The notes: generated by a model not told the origin, from the sequence alone. A DNA stretch of 64,000 bases from Cacajao melanocephalus (GCA_963573385.1 CAUYLG010041478.1:1-64000); one strand, 5' to 3'. Positions 12,735 through 25,589 are shown, counted from the stretch's first letter. Numbers and translations: made by a program.

Positions 12735-12805
12735 TTGCTGAAGAGTTTAGCTTGTTGCCTACATAGAGGAGATGCTTAATATATATTTGTTGAATGAATA
12801 GAGAC
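12735..12805 (+). mobile_element. L2 LINE 3' tip fragment
   Basis: 'gatgcttaatatatatttg' followed by 'ttgaatgaatag' resembles the L2 3' terminus with its 'tgaatgaa' repeat. Short and diverged. Confidence 0.45.
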
Positions 12806-12867
12806 AAATCTATTTTCAGGGAATAAAACAGCATCAGGAATCTAATCCAATTTCTCTTTTCTGGCAT

Positions 12868-13155
12868 AGGAAGCTATTAAGCACTTGAAGTGTGGCTAGT
12901 CTGAACTGAGATGTGCTCTAAGTATAAAAGCATCATTGGATTTCAGTCCTAGGATGTAAAATATTTTATTAATAATTTTATATTGAATATTGATTATATG
13001 TTGAAACAATCATATTTTGAGTGTATTGAGTTAAATAAAATACATTATTAAGGTTAACTTCACCTGTTTCTTTTTAATTTTTAAATGTGACTTGTAGAAT
13101 TTTTTAAATTATATACCCAGCTTATATGATATTTCTATTGGACAATGTTGTTGCA
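12868..13155 (-). mobile_element. hAT-Charlie non-autonomous element (MER1-like)
   Basis: 'ttaagcacttgaagtgtggc', 'ctgaactgagatgtgctcta', 'tattttattaataatttta', 'ttgagttaaataaaatac', 'ttcacctgtttcttttta' and the end 'atttctattggacaatgttg' match a MER1-type element throughout. Orientation sign arbitrary. Confidence 0.8.
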
Positions 13156-15189
13156 GACCCTTCTGTGGATGATACTGAACGCCTATTTATATATTGGCAA
13201 TGAATAGGAGTTCTTTGTTCTATGGGGTGCCCATTCCTTTTTATGATAACAGTCTAATTGAAAGAATATTAAGCGAAATTAGTTTTTCTATCATTTCCAT
13301 ACTTTGATCCCAGGCAAATGCCCCACCCCCACTTTGTAATTTCATCCGTCAAATGAGGCAGCTAAGCTAGGTGACCTTGAGGCCCTCTCCCTGTTCAACC
13401 ATCCAGGAATCCTCAATTCCTGCCCTCCTCCTCCTTCCACCTGACAACCCTCCAAATCCTTTCAGGCAGCCCTCAGATCTCTTCTTAGCTTCTGCCAGCT
13501 TTTCTCAGCTCCTCAGCACCTCTGAGAGCTTTGCAAATCATCCCTTCACAGCATCATCATAAAATATCTCACTGGAGCCAGTTTGAGGGGGAGGCAGCTT
13601 TTGCAGATCCCAAGAGGGCAAATGCCACTCCCTGCCACCATGTCTCCATGGCCCCTCCCACACTTGGAGAGTGAGGGCTCCGGGGAGGCTGGCTCCTACT
13701 TCACTGCAGAGAAAATGTGCTGTCCGTGAGAGAAAGAGATATACTGAGGCTTCAGAGAGTGTAAAATAAGCATCACGTCACAAAACAGAGAAGAAAGCAG
13801 GTCTGGGATTTATTGCCGAGCCCTGGATAGAGAAGCCAGGGGAGCACCAACATTTTTCTTAGAGTAGAGAGTCCTTGGCACCCTCTCCCTACGGAGTGAG
13901 TTCCATCTGAAGACTCTCCTTGGCTGGTAATGCCATTCTGCCTTTCTTCCAAGCAAGGACATGAAATCACTCTCTCTAAAACTCAGATTCCATAAGACTC
14001 CAGAAAGATATTAGGTTTCATTTCAGTCATCAAGGTCCTCTGGCCCCACACGCTGTTAGCTGGGTGGCCTCTCTTGGCAGAATGACTTCAAAGGGTATTT
14101 TTCACCTAAAAGACCAAATATGTTTTCATAGTTACACCCTCATAGCTTCATTCTTCAACTCCTAAAGGCATTTTTAAAAAGTCTTTTGAGGATCTTAAAA
14201 AGAGAGAGAGAGATGTAGTATATGTATATTTATATATATGTGTATATATATAATATATAATATGAAATTATATATATGTTAAAATAATCAGACTGTAAGC
14301 CATTGCCAGTGCACCCTCAATTATCCTCAGCTCAGTGATCCTGCATCTGTGTTGGGCTACACATAATACAATGATCTACTCGGTGTGTTTTGTTTCCACA
14401 AATGACTGTACATATTTCCAAACTTTTCAACTGCTTGAGAATAATTGCAACAACCAAAGGCCAGTTGTTTGCAAATCATTCCCCTTGGCATAGACTATCT
14501 ACAGTCTAATGCAGGATCCATATTGGATGCAACTCTCCTGATGTCCTCGACACCCAGAATTCACCAATACATGTTTTTGAAATTAAGAAGAATTAATACA
14601 TGAGGCTGGGCTTCTCTAGTCCTGTTTTAATCAGGGATAAAATTCAGCAATGCCCACATCATGCTAGCTACTGGACTTGGAGTACTTGAGGAGTGAAGAC
14701 AACAGGCTATTGTAATCCTGTAAATGTGTACTGTGTTAGGGATGGTATGGACAAGACTCAAATCAGCACCTTGGCACCATCAGAGATAATTTAGCTGTTT
14801 ATAGCTCAGGCTCATTTTGGTTGGTCAGAAGAGACTCCAGCCTAGCTGGTGGGGGCAGTGGGACGGTTGATAAGCCCTGGAGGATTTGTCAACACCTGTG
14901 GGATCAACAGAAGAAATGAACTCAAACTTTTCCAACGAGGATGAAAGCCACACAACCCTGTCGCTGTACTTTTGACCTGACCCTCTGACCTCTTAGATTC
15001 TGAATCCATCCCTGCCTTCCTGTTCCTGCCACTGCTGTCCTCCTCACCAAGCCCTCCACACTTGCCTCCCACCAAGTGTCCCAGCTCCTGACGCCTAGCA
15101 GCTACCCAGACCCAGTATAGCGTACTTTTTCCTCAGGAACTCTTCAGAAGCCTTGAGCTTCTTGACAAACTTTTGCTCCAGTTGGAGGG
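13156..15189. other. Mostly unassigned; weak MIR-like part near 13300-13400
   Basis: 'tttcatccgtcaaatgag' and 'ctaggtgaccttgaggccct' near 13340-13390 faintly resemble a MIR 3' half. The rest holds no recognised repeat except the TA-rich run at 14199-14280. No gene seen. Confidence 0.35.
14199..14280. repeat. (AG)n then (TA)n-rich simple repeat
   Basis: A short 'agagagagagag' is followed by about 65 bases of TATA/TGTA alternation. Confidence 0.88.
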
Positions 15190-15370
15190 AGGTCATGTGG
15201 TACAGAGAAGGGGCCTTGGAGTGAAGGATGAGGGTTTGAATTGTAGCCCCACCTAACAGAACCGTGCGAATGTGAGCAAGTCACCCAACATCCTCATCAG
15301 TAAACCGAAGATGATATTTGTCTCAAAGAGGATCACATAAGATGATAGTGCAAAAACAGTGTGTAAGCCA
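15190..15370 (+). mobile_element. MIR SINE
   Basis: Order 'ttggagtgaaggatgagggt', 'ttgaattgtagccccacc', 'gtgagcaagtcacccaacat', 'cctcatcagtaaaccgaaga', then 'ggatcacataagatgat' follows the MIR core across most of its length. Confidence 0.72.
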
Positions 15371-15689
15371 CCACAAGTCTTACCTAAATGTGAGGGTCTC
15401 ACCTAAGCCCTTTGGAGACTGAAGCTCACACCTTTGCAGCATCCTGTTTCAGTTCTGCAAGTCACCCAACAACTGAGAGGTTTTCGAAACTGGCAAACTC
15501 CTATTGCCCATGCAAAACATCCATGGGGCTTCCCGCAGACATCCCTTGAGTTTTTCCGATTAACTCCTACTTATTTTTTCCTCTCTTTTCTCCTAGATTC
15601 AAGGCAGCATCTGATGCTCCTCTTGGCTTGCTAATGGAACCCAGAGCATGCCTCTATTCAAGCACATCATGGCACGGATTTTCTGAACT

Positions 15690-15768
15690 GTTTTCCTCTG
15701 CAAATCCTGTCATGGTCACTGCTAGGCCCTCCATAAATATTTCTTGAACAAATGAATGAATGTATGAA
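15690..15768 (+). mobile_element. L2 LINE 3' tip fragment
   Basis: 'ctccataaatatttcttgaa' then 'caaatgaatgaatg' resembles the L2 3' terminus. Confidence 0.45.
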
Positions 15769-16119
15769 ATTCTCACTCATCTCTAAAATGTACCTTCTCT
15801 GCTTTCTCTGAGCGGCCTGTCAACACAGTATGACCACAATAACTCTATTTTCTCAGTGGAATTGCATATCCTGATGGTAGCCGCTGTCCTGGCAATGTCT
15901 GCTATATCACAAGATGCAGGGGAGGAATTGTAGGCACCATTGGCTTCCCTCACATACTTCGTTGTTACAGTACTCCTTTATTACATGCCTGGGTTTTGTG
16001 TTTGGAGATGCAGTCACATGGCAGAACCAAATCTCGTAAGTATATAGGTAACATGATAACCAAAAGAATCAATTTTTGACTAGCTGGAGTGTCTAAGACC
16101 TCCCTGGATGTAATATAAT

Positions 16120-16325
16120 GTAATTATTAAATGTCCGGGCTTCGGAGTCCAATAGACATGCTCAAATCTCAGTTCATAAACCATCTGATCTTAGGCAATT
16201 TCCTTAACTTTGTTGCCTCATTTTTCTCATCTTTATAAGCTTTGTGCTCCTCACATACTTGTTCTGAGAATTAATGAAAATAATACAGTTAGCACAGTCC
16301 CTGGTGCACAGGAATTAATATCTAC
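16120..16325 (+). mobile_element. MIR SINE, near full length
   Basis: 'cgggcttcggagtccaatag', 'gctcaaatctcagttcata', 'gatcttaggcaatttcctta', 'cctcatttttctcatctt', 'gagaattaatgaaaataat' and 'cctggtgcacaggaatta' follow the MIR consensus order. Confidence 0.78.
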
Positions 16326-17130
16326 CGTATCTACCAGTTCTTTTTTCATCTTTTTTATTATTTTCATGATTAGGAAGTCATCTCTTTCTTCCTTTTGGTG
16401 GCATTCCCTGGCACATCCCTCCCAGTTCTAAGCATTTGTGGATTTGGATTTGTGTGTTTGTGGATGGAGATATTTGAAAAAAAAAAAAAGAGTCAAAACT
16501 CTTTACCCTCAACGAACCAATAATGTTTCAATAAGTATTCAATGACATCTCAGTGTCTTATCAACAAAACAATCTCAAATATTTATTCTTCCCAGCCCCC
16601 TGCCCCACGATGTGCAGTCACCTCGCCAGTGTCCTTTCCCTCCATAGCCACATGTCCCCTGCAGGAGGTCACCATTCTGCCATCTAGATTTTCTATGCAT
16701 ATCTCCTGCCTTTCTGATCAGGCCCATTGCCACGGAAAGAGAAAAATACACTCTCTTCACCTGGTTTCCTAATACTGTGGACTTGTGGGTCAGGGAAAGT
16801 AATTCTATTTCACTTTTTCTTTCTGTGATTAAATAGCCATGTGGTGCATGACCAAAGGTAAGCAGTTCTCCTGACCTGTCTCCAAAACAAATCTGTTTGC
16901 AGATGTGGGCCAAATCTTGATCTCTTAACATCAACCATAGAGCAAGACCTGTACCCTGGAGATGCTCAAAAATGTTTGGTGAGTGAAAATGATTGGGTGA
17001 ATGAGTAAACAATTAAGAAAGCCAGCAGGATGAGTTGCATTAGCCATGAATTACACTTGCACTGGACATCAGGGAGCAAACCCTTAGGCTTCTCTAGAAA
17101 AAATACTCTTTCTTTCATTCTCTATTATAA
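16326..17130. other. Unassigned stretch
   Basis: No repeat or gene recognised. The 145-codon minus ORF at 16575-17012 has no domain or coding-like pattern that I can identify. Confidence 0.35.
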
Positions 17131-17224
17131 CAAGAAGAAGAAGGGGAAGAAGAGGAGGAGAAAGAGTAAAAGTGGTCTGAGCAGGAAAAGGAAAAAGCAG
17201 ATAAACAGGAGAAGGAAAAAATAG
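17131..17224. repeat. Purine-rich (GAA/GGA) low-complexity tract
   Basis: About 90 bases dominated by A and G ('aagaagaagaaggggaagaa' and similar). The Lys/Arg-rich ORF here is compositional. Confidence 0.85.
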
Positions 17225-17389
17225 AAACAACTTAGACAATTAAACATGCTTTACAATTCCATTTATATGTATATATTGCTTTACATTTTTCGATGTGTCT
17301 TCAGGTTCATTTAACATAATATATTTCTATTAAACAACTATATAACACTGTAACAATTGGCTACAAATTGAATAGGACAGTTTCTACCA

Positions 17390-17580
17390 TCAATTCACAA
17401 TAATCCTGAAAAGTATAAAGGACATATATTTAGATTATGCCTTGTTTTATGATGAGCAAACTGGAGCTTGCTCAGAATGGAAGATTACAAATATTACTTG
17501 TCCAAGAGCACAGAGCTAATCAGTGAGGGGATTGGACCTTGAATTCGAGATCATATTCTCTACTCATACAAGGCTACCTC
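17390..17580 (-). mobile_element. MIR SINE fragment, antisense
   Basis: 'aatcctgaaaagtataaag', 'gatgagcaaactggagcttg', 'acttgtccaagagcacagag' and 'ctaatcagtgaggggattgg' are the reverse complement of the MIR core (threshold-like 'tgtccaaggtcacacagc'). Confidence 0.65.
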
Positions 17581-18744
17581 CTTTATCCTTTATTTAGACC
17601 AACCAATATTCAAGCACATGTGAACCATAATGAATGTTCCAAATATGTACACTGGAAACCAAGACTTTGTGTATATCTGGTAACTCATCTACTGTGAACT
17701 TTGTTTTTATAATATAATTTACTGCCAACGATCCGAAAAGGGAGGGCTTGATGATATTTATAATCCACATCTATATAATCAAGAATTAATAGCATTAATC
17801 TCCAGAATGGAATAAACATTAGATCAAGCTTTTATATGTGGCTAGTAGCTATTTGGCTATTACATTAGTTAGACAAACTCCATTTCAATACTAATGTTTA
17901 GATTTAAACTATAAACCATAATCAAATTAAAAAGCAACACTGTGCCAAATCTTGAACTGATAGCAAATACTGATTCATACACCATAATCAGAAGCGAAAT
18001 TCCATGGAACCACCAGTGAACTGTTTTGAACATGAATTAAACTGGAAAATGTGGGACTTGAAAATCAAAATAATGTCCACAACTAAGTGTCAGTCATCCC
18101 AACATTCTATTCATTTTAGCCCTTGCAATTGAGCAGGCTCTCAACAGGAGGATGGGCACCTGCCCACACAGTGGTAAGGACTGGCCAACCTCGCAGCCAA
18201 GTCCACCAGAGTTAACAAACTTGACCTTGTTATTCAGTAACCAATATAGATTTTAGAAAGAAAGAAAAAACAGTGAAAAACATTCATGATTCAAATGGGA
18301 ACCATTTTGTAAAGAACAGCTGCAAAAGCAAATTTTATGTTTCACTCTGTTGCAATCCTAAGTAACTGAGAGTACTGTTCTGCCCCTTCTATTTTTGTAA
18401 TGTCACACGCCCACAGAGAGTTCACAGGCACGTAGCTGGAGGAGAGACTGGTTCTCCCTTTTGTACCACTACCCTTCAGAGACAAGCATTGAAATTGCTG
18501 CTGCTAAGGAAGGCTAATAAACATAGTAACCAGAAAGAAAAGAACCCAAGGCAATCAATCAATCATTAATGGATTGATTTTCACTTAGGCCAGAATTTGA
18601 GTTACTTGTTGAAGACAATGCTGGGGAGAGTTAGGGATTAGATGGAGAAACAGGTGAATTTTAGAGGGAAGGCAAACTGAGTGGGATTAGTGGAGTGACC
18701 TGCTTTAATCATTGGCAAAAGACTTCTGATCATTTTTTTTCTCA
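17581..18744. other. Unassigned stretch
   Basis: No repeat or gene I can support. A 'gtggctagtagctatttgg' motif near 17840 hints at a hAT fragment, but nothing longer follows. Confidence 0.35.
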
Positions 18745-18820
18745 CACTTCAAACAAGCTTCTGTCACCATCACTCCACTGAAACTGATTTTGCCAAGATC
18801 TCAATTTAAAAAGTGAAATT
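18745..18820 (+). mobile_element. Possible L2 LINE fragment
   Basis: 'gcttctgtcaccatcactcc' and 'actgaaactgattttgccaa' resemble the sense L2 ORF stretch also seen at 19510-19705. Confidence 0.4.
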
Positions 18821-18994
18821 TCCTAATTAAAGGAAGTGGTTGACCCTGCAGTGTGCATAGAGATGTGATCCATCGTCATTCAGGTATACAGTGTGACTGA
18901 CATCTCTTACACTTAGTCAGGGACCAAAGCTTATAGAATTGACCCTGTTACAGAAAAACCATCCCATCATATGAAGAAGACACCAGTAAGCTAT

Positions 18995-19280
18995 TTTCTT
19001 TCATTCGTTCATCAGTTCATTAATTCATTCAACAAATATTTGTGTCCAAAATATCCAGTCTAGTTCTAAGCAATGGGGATGTGACTAAGCATTTGAATAA
19101 GATCCTTGCTCTTGTGGGGCCCATATTATAGTAAGACAATAAAAAAAATGAATAACATAATTTCAGATGGAGATAAGCACAAAGAGCAACATGGGACAGG
19201 GTAACGTGAACAAGAGCTACCTTATATTGCGTATCAGGAAAGGCCTCCTTGAGGATGTGATATTTAGTAACATGAAGGAC
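18995..19280 (-). mobile_element. L2 LINE 3' end, antisense
   Basis: 'attcattcaacaaatatttg' opens the reverse complement of the L2 3' end. It is followed by 'gttctaagcaatggggatg', 'atccttgctcttgtgggg', a degenerate repeat of 'aataa', and 'aaaggcctccttgaggatgt', all in L2 order. Confidence 0.75.
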
Positions 19281-19509
19281 TTCTGCATGCTCTGTCTAAA
19301 CTACCACCTGCCCACGCCCCAGTGGCAACACTCCCTGAGTTGCCCGTTCTCCTCTTGTAGCAGTACATTTTCCATCTCTGCCAAATCATTCCTGTCTTCA
19401 TGCAATTCGCCTACAGTATCTCTCAATTTTTAAAGAATACCCTCCTTTTGCCTTCCCTCCCCTTCCAGATTCCACCTCATTTCATTTCTCTACTCTCCTT
19501 CACTGCAGA

Positions 19510-19705
19510 AGTCCACCAACAAGATTTTTATTTTTTATTTTTCCACCTCTCCTCCCCTTCTTTCTTGAACCTGCTTTAAACATACCTGTTCCCACCACTC
19601 TAATGAAACTGCTCTGGCCAAGTTCCTCACTGACCATCAGGTGGCCAAATCCTGTGGTCATTTTTCTGTTCTCACCTTGTCATTAGTGCTCAGTCCCTAT
19701 CCCCT
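19510..19705 (+). mobile_element. L2 LINE ORF fragment
   Basis: 'cccaccactctaatgaaact', 'gctctggccaagttcctcac', 'tgaccatcaggtggccaaat' and 'catttttctgttctcacctt' follow the sense strand of the L2 reverse-transcriptase region. Opposite in orientation to the neighbouring L2 piece, hence a separate insertion or an inversion. No open frame. Confidence 0.6.
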
Positions 19706-20114
19706 GGCACTCACCACTCCCTTACACACAGAGGTCCATACTGTAGCAATCTGGGACTCAAAAAGCAAGCATGGACAGCTAGGGATGGGCTGGAAGTCCT
19801 AGGGAGTCAAAGCCTGCAGGGGCAGCCCTCAACTGACGGCAGAGAGGAACTGGCATATAAACGCTTCAGTGTCCTTTCCCTCTTATGGGCGGTTCTGACA
19901 CAGATTCTGTATAGGTTCCCAGAGGCCTCCAGTGGCATTGATTTCACTTTCCCACAGTGATAATCTTTTCATGAACACACCCTGTGCAGACTCCCCTCCC
20001 CTCCATGCCCTGTCTTACAAACCTGAACCTTTACTGGTGGCCTTAGAATCACCTCTCATATTAACTACTTACAATCAATTCTTCATCTGGTTCTGCTTCT
20101 GGGGGGATACAACT
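19706..20114. other. Unassigned stretch
   Basis: No repeat or gene recognised. The 86-codon ORF at 19932-20192 has no domain. Confidence 0.35.
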
Positions 20115-20655
20115 CTGATAAACTGGTGGCAAAAGTGGCTGCAATTTTCCCCTCACTGTATTTGCAATGTAAATTTGCAGCTCCTCCCATGAAGAGGTGA
20201 ACATCATTTCTCCACTCCTGGAATCTGGGCTGATCTTGTGAGTTGTTTTACTTTAGAGAAAGCAATAGAAGTGACTGTGGCAAGTGATATGAGCTGAGGC
20301 CTAAATGATTGTTACATGATTCTGCTTGCTCTCTTGGGACTCAACCTCTGTATGTTAAAAAACCTAGACTAACCTGCAGAATAATGAGACAATATGTGGG
20401 CCAGTGCAAGTCATTTCAGTTCCTGACTGTGAGAAGACTTAGCCAAGATCAGCAAAGCTAATCTGCAACTGACTCATTGCCAACCATAAACATATTGATA
20501 ACCCAGCCAAAACCAGAAGAACCAGCCCAGTAAGCCCTGCCTAATTGTCAACCTATATAATCTTGAGAGCTAAAAGAAAAAAAAGTTACTTTTCAAAGCC
20601 ACTAAGTATTGGGATGATTCATAATGTAGCAAAAGTTAATTGTTACATTTACCTA
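20115..20655 (+). mobile_element. ERVL-class LTR (LTR16/LTR33- or MLT1-like), probable 5' LTR
   Basis: 'ctcccatgaagaggtgaaca', 'tgaatctgggctgatcttgt'-like sequence and a 3' end with 'aaagccactaagtattggga' then 'tgattcataatgtagc' are typical of old ERVL/MaLR LTRs. The next bases, 'ggtctcagaagtggtcc', resemble the primer-binding region of ERVL internal sequence, so I read this as the 5' LTR of the provirus to the right. LTR subfamily unresolved. Confidence 0.6.
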
Positions 20656-20890
20656 AAACAGATGGTCTCAGAAGTGGTCCTAAGAAGATCTTCATAGTGA
20701 GATTCTAGAATTCATTTGCTTACTAAACTGATGGCAGCAAGTTCCCCATTTCTGATGGCATACAGTATCATAAATAGTGAGACTCTTACCTTTGGTGGAT
20801 TGAGATAGGGCAGAGATTAAAGGGGATACATCGCCTTCTGTAATAGTTCTAGCTCTTGAGGTTTATGTAGGCTATGATAATCATAAGGAT

Positions 20891-21258
<368 letters not shown>

Positions 21259-22745
21259 CTATCAATCACTCTGAGCTGTAGTGTGAAAGACAGAAGTCTA
21301 CATGAAGGACCCGCATCTCCTGTGGCCTGCAGACAAACTGTAATGAATAATCAGATACAATGTTTGGCTATAACGGTGGTAGAGATATAAATCACCTACA
21401 CTAAAGTGTGAGGTCTGATATAGAAGAGGTGGGACATTGAGACCTGGAATGGGGAACTTTGGGTAGATACATTTGAGAATCTTAAATCTCCCAGATTTAC
21501 TTGAATTTGCATAAAAGCCTACTTCCTCCTTCTTGTTAGAGGAGAGCAACCTCTCATTATCTGGAGACTATGGACATGCTTATCCTTACAAATGTCTTAC
21601 AATATAATACTTTTCCTCCTGAGGATATGGCCCCACTTCCCCTCTTTGATTCTAGACCAGTGACCAGGCTCAAGTTTCTACATGTCACAAGTGAGAAGTA
21701 TTGACCCTTCTCTGGGAAGAATGTTACTCACCAGGAACCAGAAGTTTCCTGCCGTTCTATATTTTCTAGATCCTACAGCTCTTTTGGCGAATAATATTTT
21801 TCTTTCCAAAGAAAGTCAGTATTCCTGCTGGGGGTACATACTGAGGGTGATAGACTGAGATCTATAGATTTGAGAAGTTGTTGGGCGGTGGGGGTGTCCT
21901 GGAGGTAAGATCCTGCAACATAACAGAAGGATTATCCTTAGCTCTTCTCCAATCTTTTCCCCAAAGAATCCATAGCTGTTTTTCAAAGTAAATGTAAACT
22001 GTGGACAGGGACATGTCTAGATCTTTTAACAGCTTTTGATTAAGGATATGGATACGGATCAACAGCTACTCTTAGGATGCCATTAAGCCCATAATACCAT
22101 CATGACACCTTGTTAGAGTTGAAATTTACAGATGTCAGGAGATAAATGGAGTCCTGGTCAAAGTTCATGTCACATGAGTCCACCCTGAGTCTATTTCCTT
22201 GGTCCTAGATTGCATAATAGGGACAGATATACACAGCATCTGGCAGTACCTTCATATTGGTTTCCTCACCTATGAAGTAAGAGTCATAAAGGTAGGCAAG
22301 GCCAAGTGGGAGTCCCTGAAACTGTCTCTCTCCCTCACCAAAGATAATAAATCCAAAGTGATGCTGCATCAGAGGGATTATACCTGAGAATAGCACCACT
22401 CTCAAAGATTTAAAACATGCAGACATGGCGGTTCTCATCATATCCCCATTTAATTCAACCATATGGTTCTTGGAAAAACCAGATGGATCATGGTAGCTGA
22501 TGAGGGGATAGCACAAACTTAGCCAAATGATAGTCCCAATTACAGTTGTTGTGCTGGATGTGATATCTCTACTAGATTTAGAACTATATCAAATAGCCTC
22601 TTTCACTTGGTATGTGGATACTGATTTAGCAAATGCATTCTTTCCTATGCCCATTGAGAAAAGGGATCAAAGGCAGTTCACAATAACCTAGGACAGATAA
22701 TTTTATATATTTACCATCTCTACCTCTTCTGATCTTTGTCACAAT

Positions 22746-22928
22746 ATGGCCCCAAGGTATTTTAATCATCTGGACAGTCTACAGAAAATCATGCTGGTCA
22801 AGTATATTGATATCATGTTAATCAGACCTGTGGACCAGGAAATGGTCATTCTTTCCTATGCTCTGGAAAGACCTATGCATGCCAGCAGGAAGGAGATAAA
22901 AAACACACACACACACACAAGGATTTAG
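22746..22928 (+). pseudogene. ERVL reverse-transcriptase fragment with damaged active site
   Basis: A 60-codon open stretch that aligns by eye with the polymerase core of ERVL reverse transcriptase. The catalytic region reads V-K-Y-I-D-I-M-L-I, so the second aspartate of the family's YxDD motif is missing. Translation then runs into an (AC)n microsatellite (22903-22919) that has replaced or expanded the next codons. Flanking sequence stays homologous to pol but out of frame. A dead remnant. Confidence 0.7.
22903..22919. repeat. Short (AC)n inside ERVL pol
   Basis: Eight or so AC dinucleotides within otherwise pol-like sequence. Confidence 0.85.
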
Positions 22929-24431
22929 TAAAGTTTCTAGGAACTGTAAGGTCTGGAGCATGCCAGGACATCCCCTTTAAGGTAAAGACAAGCTATTGTA
23001 CATTGCACCTCCTACCACTAAGAAAGAGGCACAATGTTTGGTAAGCATTTTTAGAATTTGGAGATATTATATATTATACTTGGAACTCCTCCTCTAACCC
23101 ATTTATTGGATGATTCAGACAGCCACAAGCTTTGAGTGGGCCCAGAGCAAGAAATAGCTCTGCAGTATAAGCATCCCTACTACTTGGGCCATATGATCCA
23201 GCAGATCCAATAGTGCTACAAATATCAATAGTTGAAAAGGACACTATGTGGAGCCTCAGGCAAATCTTAGAGGCTCACTCGGAACCCAATGTCTCTGGAG
23301 CAAGATAATGCCATCTGCATCAGAGAACAATTTACTTCCAAAAAGTAGCTTCTGAACTGGTACATGCTTCTTACTGGTCCATGCTTAATAGAGATTGAGT
23401 GCCTACTATGGAACATTAGATTATGTGACAGATGCTGTACATCATGAATAGGGTATCATCACTGCCAACATGCTATAGGCTTTGCGAGGCTCAGCAGCAA
23501 TCTGTCATTCAATGAAAATTGTATGTTTGGGATTGAGCAGGTCTGGAAAGCACAAGTAGGCTGAAAACCCATGCATGTGGAGATACGTGATCTCCACTGT
23601 ACTAGGGTCTTTCCCTCACTTCACAGCTATGTAGGTTTAAAAGGCGGACTTCTTACAAACTACAGCTTTACTCAAGGGTTTCTCTGATATACAGTGAAGA
23701 GGAGAAATCCTCTCAGTGGACAGGGACATTCTGACCCTCACATTTGTGTGGAAGAAGTGGACCAACATTGGTGAATAACTTGACTGGTTTAGAGATCAAG
23801 AGGAATAAAGATCAGAGACATAGAAGCTTGGTGAGCAACATATTAGAAAATCCTGTGGGAATGAGCATAAAGTATGAGTCAATGTCAATGCCAGCAGCTC
23901 AACCACTCAGTCACTCAAAGGCAGCAAAGTAGATGTGATGATGGGCACATGACCATGAGATTGACCATCCTTACTCTACACCACATCACTCAGAAACCAC
24001 CAGGCTGACAGAAAGTTGGATGGCCTCCCAAGGAACAGCTGCGGCATGAGCTTGGAATAGCTGAGACACTCCAGATGATTGGAACGAAAGATGCTCATTT
24101 GAAATAGCATATAAGTTTTAAAGTATTGTACGACCATTTGATGATGCATTATTCATGATAGCTGGCTAGACTACATGGGTCCAGGAACCAAGAGGTTAGG
24201 TTAGAGGTGCCTTTCCTGAAATTACTCTGAATGATACACTTGGAGAAATTTGTGTTTTCTATCTCTGTGATTTTAGAATCATCTTGATAAAAAGTTCTGA
24301 TTCCAAAGACTAAGACTTCACATTAAAAATTTCATTAAACCCTTTAACCCCAAATTAGTGAGTGTCATCTTGTCATTTTGGGCTCTCATACCAGTATACG
24401 CACAGGCAGAGAAATGAATGGTCATGTTGGT

Positions 24432-24567
24432 GGGCATAATCGACCTTATCATTAGGATCTATGGGCATGATCAACCTTGATTATCATTAGGACCTATGGG
24501 CATGATCAACCTTGATTATCATTAGTATCTACGGGCATAATCAACCTTGATTATCATTAGGATCTAT
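24432..24567 (+). repeat. 35-bp tandem repeat (four units) in the ERVL dUTPase-like region
   Basis: Units at 24432-24462 (31 bp, shortened by 4), 24463-24497, 24498-24532 and 24533-24567 share 'gggcatratcaaccttga' then 'ttatcattaggatctat'. Units differ by one to three substitutions. One copy translates as G-I-I-N-L-D-Y-H, which resembles the conserved dUTPase motif that ERVL elements carry after integrase. Since 35 is not a multiple of 3, each unit shifts frame. Confidence 0.88.
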
Positions 24568-24900
24568 GGTTGCTGCTGGTTACAGGTGGCACAGACGAGT
24601 ATATCAAGGACTCAGGGACAGCTTTTTGCTTCTGTGACCAGTAATAACCATGAATGGGCAGTCAGCAATCATGGCATGACCAGGGTACAGTAACCAGTGG
24701 CTCAGAAGTTCCAGTGTCAATGTCTGGGCCACCAATTGCACAAGAAACATAAGCAGAAGTGCTGAATGAGCGTGAGGGGCATCTGGAGTGGACAGCAGAA
24801 GAGAGAGGTAAATGTCTATTATGTCCTTGGGATCAATTGAAGCAGCAGGGATTGTAGCTGGTCCCATTAATCCTCCTACTGAAGTTTGTTTTGTTGTGTT

Positions 24901-25560
24901 TTAAATAAATTATGGCTGAACTCCACTGTGAAGAATAAGTTATTAGACAGAGTGAACTTGAGATGGGACAGAATTTGACCACAGCAATGCAAGTGTTGAT
25001 GCTTCACCCATATTTTCTTGACATCCACTGTTCCCTTATAGGCAGATGGCTTTTTGCCGCAAGCACCTGTGACCCTTTTGTAGAGAGCATTCTCTAATCA
25101 CAGAGGAATGCTTGGTTTATGTGCATGACAGGCCTGAAGTGCCAGGAAGTTCATTCCTTCACAAGAAGATCTCAGTATGTCAGTTAAGAGTGGGTGGATA
25201 AATAACCAATCGAACCCCACTCGAGTAGGACAACTCTGAAGCAGATTACGTGTAGTGTCCCAGAAGCAAGCCCTCCAGTGGGATGGACCCCCAGCTACCC
25301 ACATAGTAACAGCTCATTAATGAAGCCCGCAACGGCCTCCCTCCCTTCCTTGTCTCACTTCCTCAGCCCAACTGGTTTCTTCTATAATAAGTCCTAATAA
25401 CTCCTCAAGGGTTGGGTGTCTGCAGCAGGCCACAGCAACGTTGTTTCCTTGGTGATAAAAGAAAAAAGAAAGCATCATAATAAATCTGAAAATATTATCC
25501 CCAAAGAAAGGTCTATAATAAAGGAAATTATATAGCATGGTCTAATGCATGTTTTTAAAA
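24901..25560 (+). mobile_element. Probable 3' non-coding part of the ERVL-type remnant
   Basis: Sequence such as 'gcagatggctttttgccgca', 'cagtgggatggacccccag' and 'ataataagtcctaataactc' has the feel of ERVL-class 3' sequence and follows the provirus directly. I cannot delimit a 3' LTR. Confidence 0.35.
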
Positions 25561-25589
25561 CAAAATGATGACTTCTCTGTAGAAAATTG

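Noticed and set aside
16575..17012. 145-codon minus-strand ORF
   Set aside because: No recognisable family and no splice context; likely chance.
24432..24567. CRISPR-like array of about 35-bp repeats
   Set aside because: The units are directly adjacent with no spacers, and the DNA is a primate retroviral remnant.
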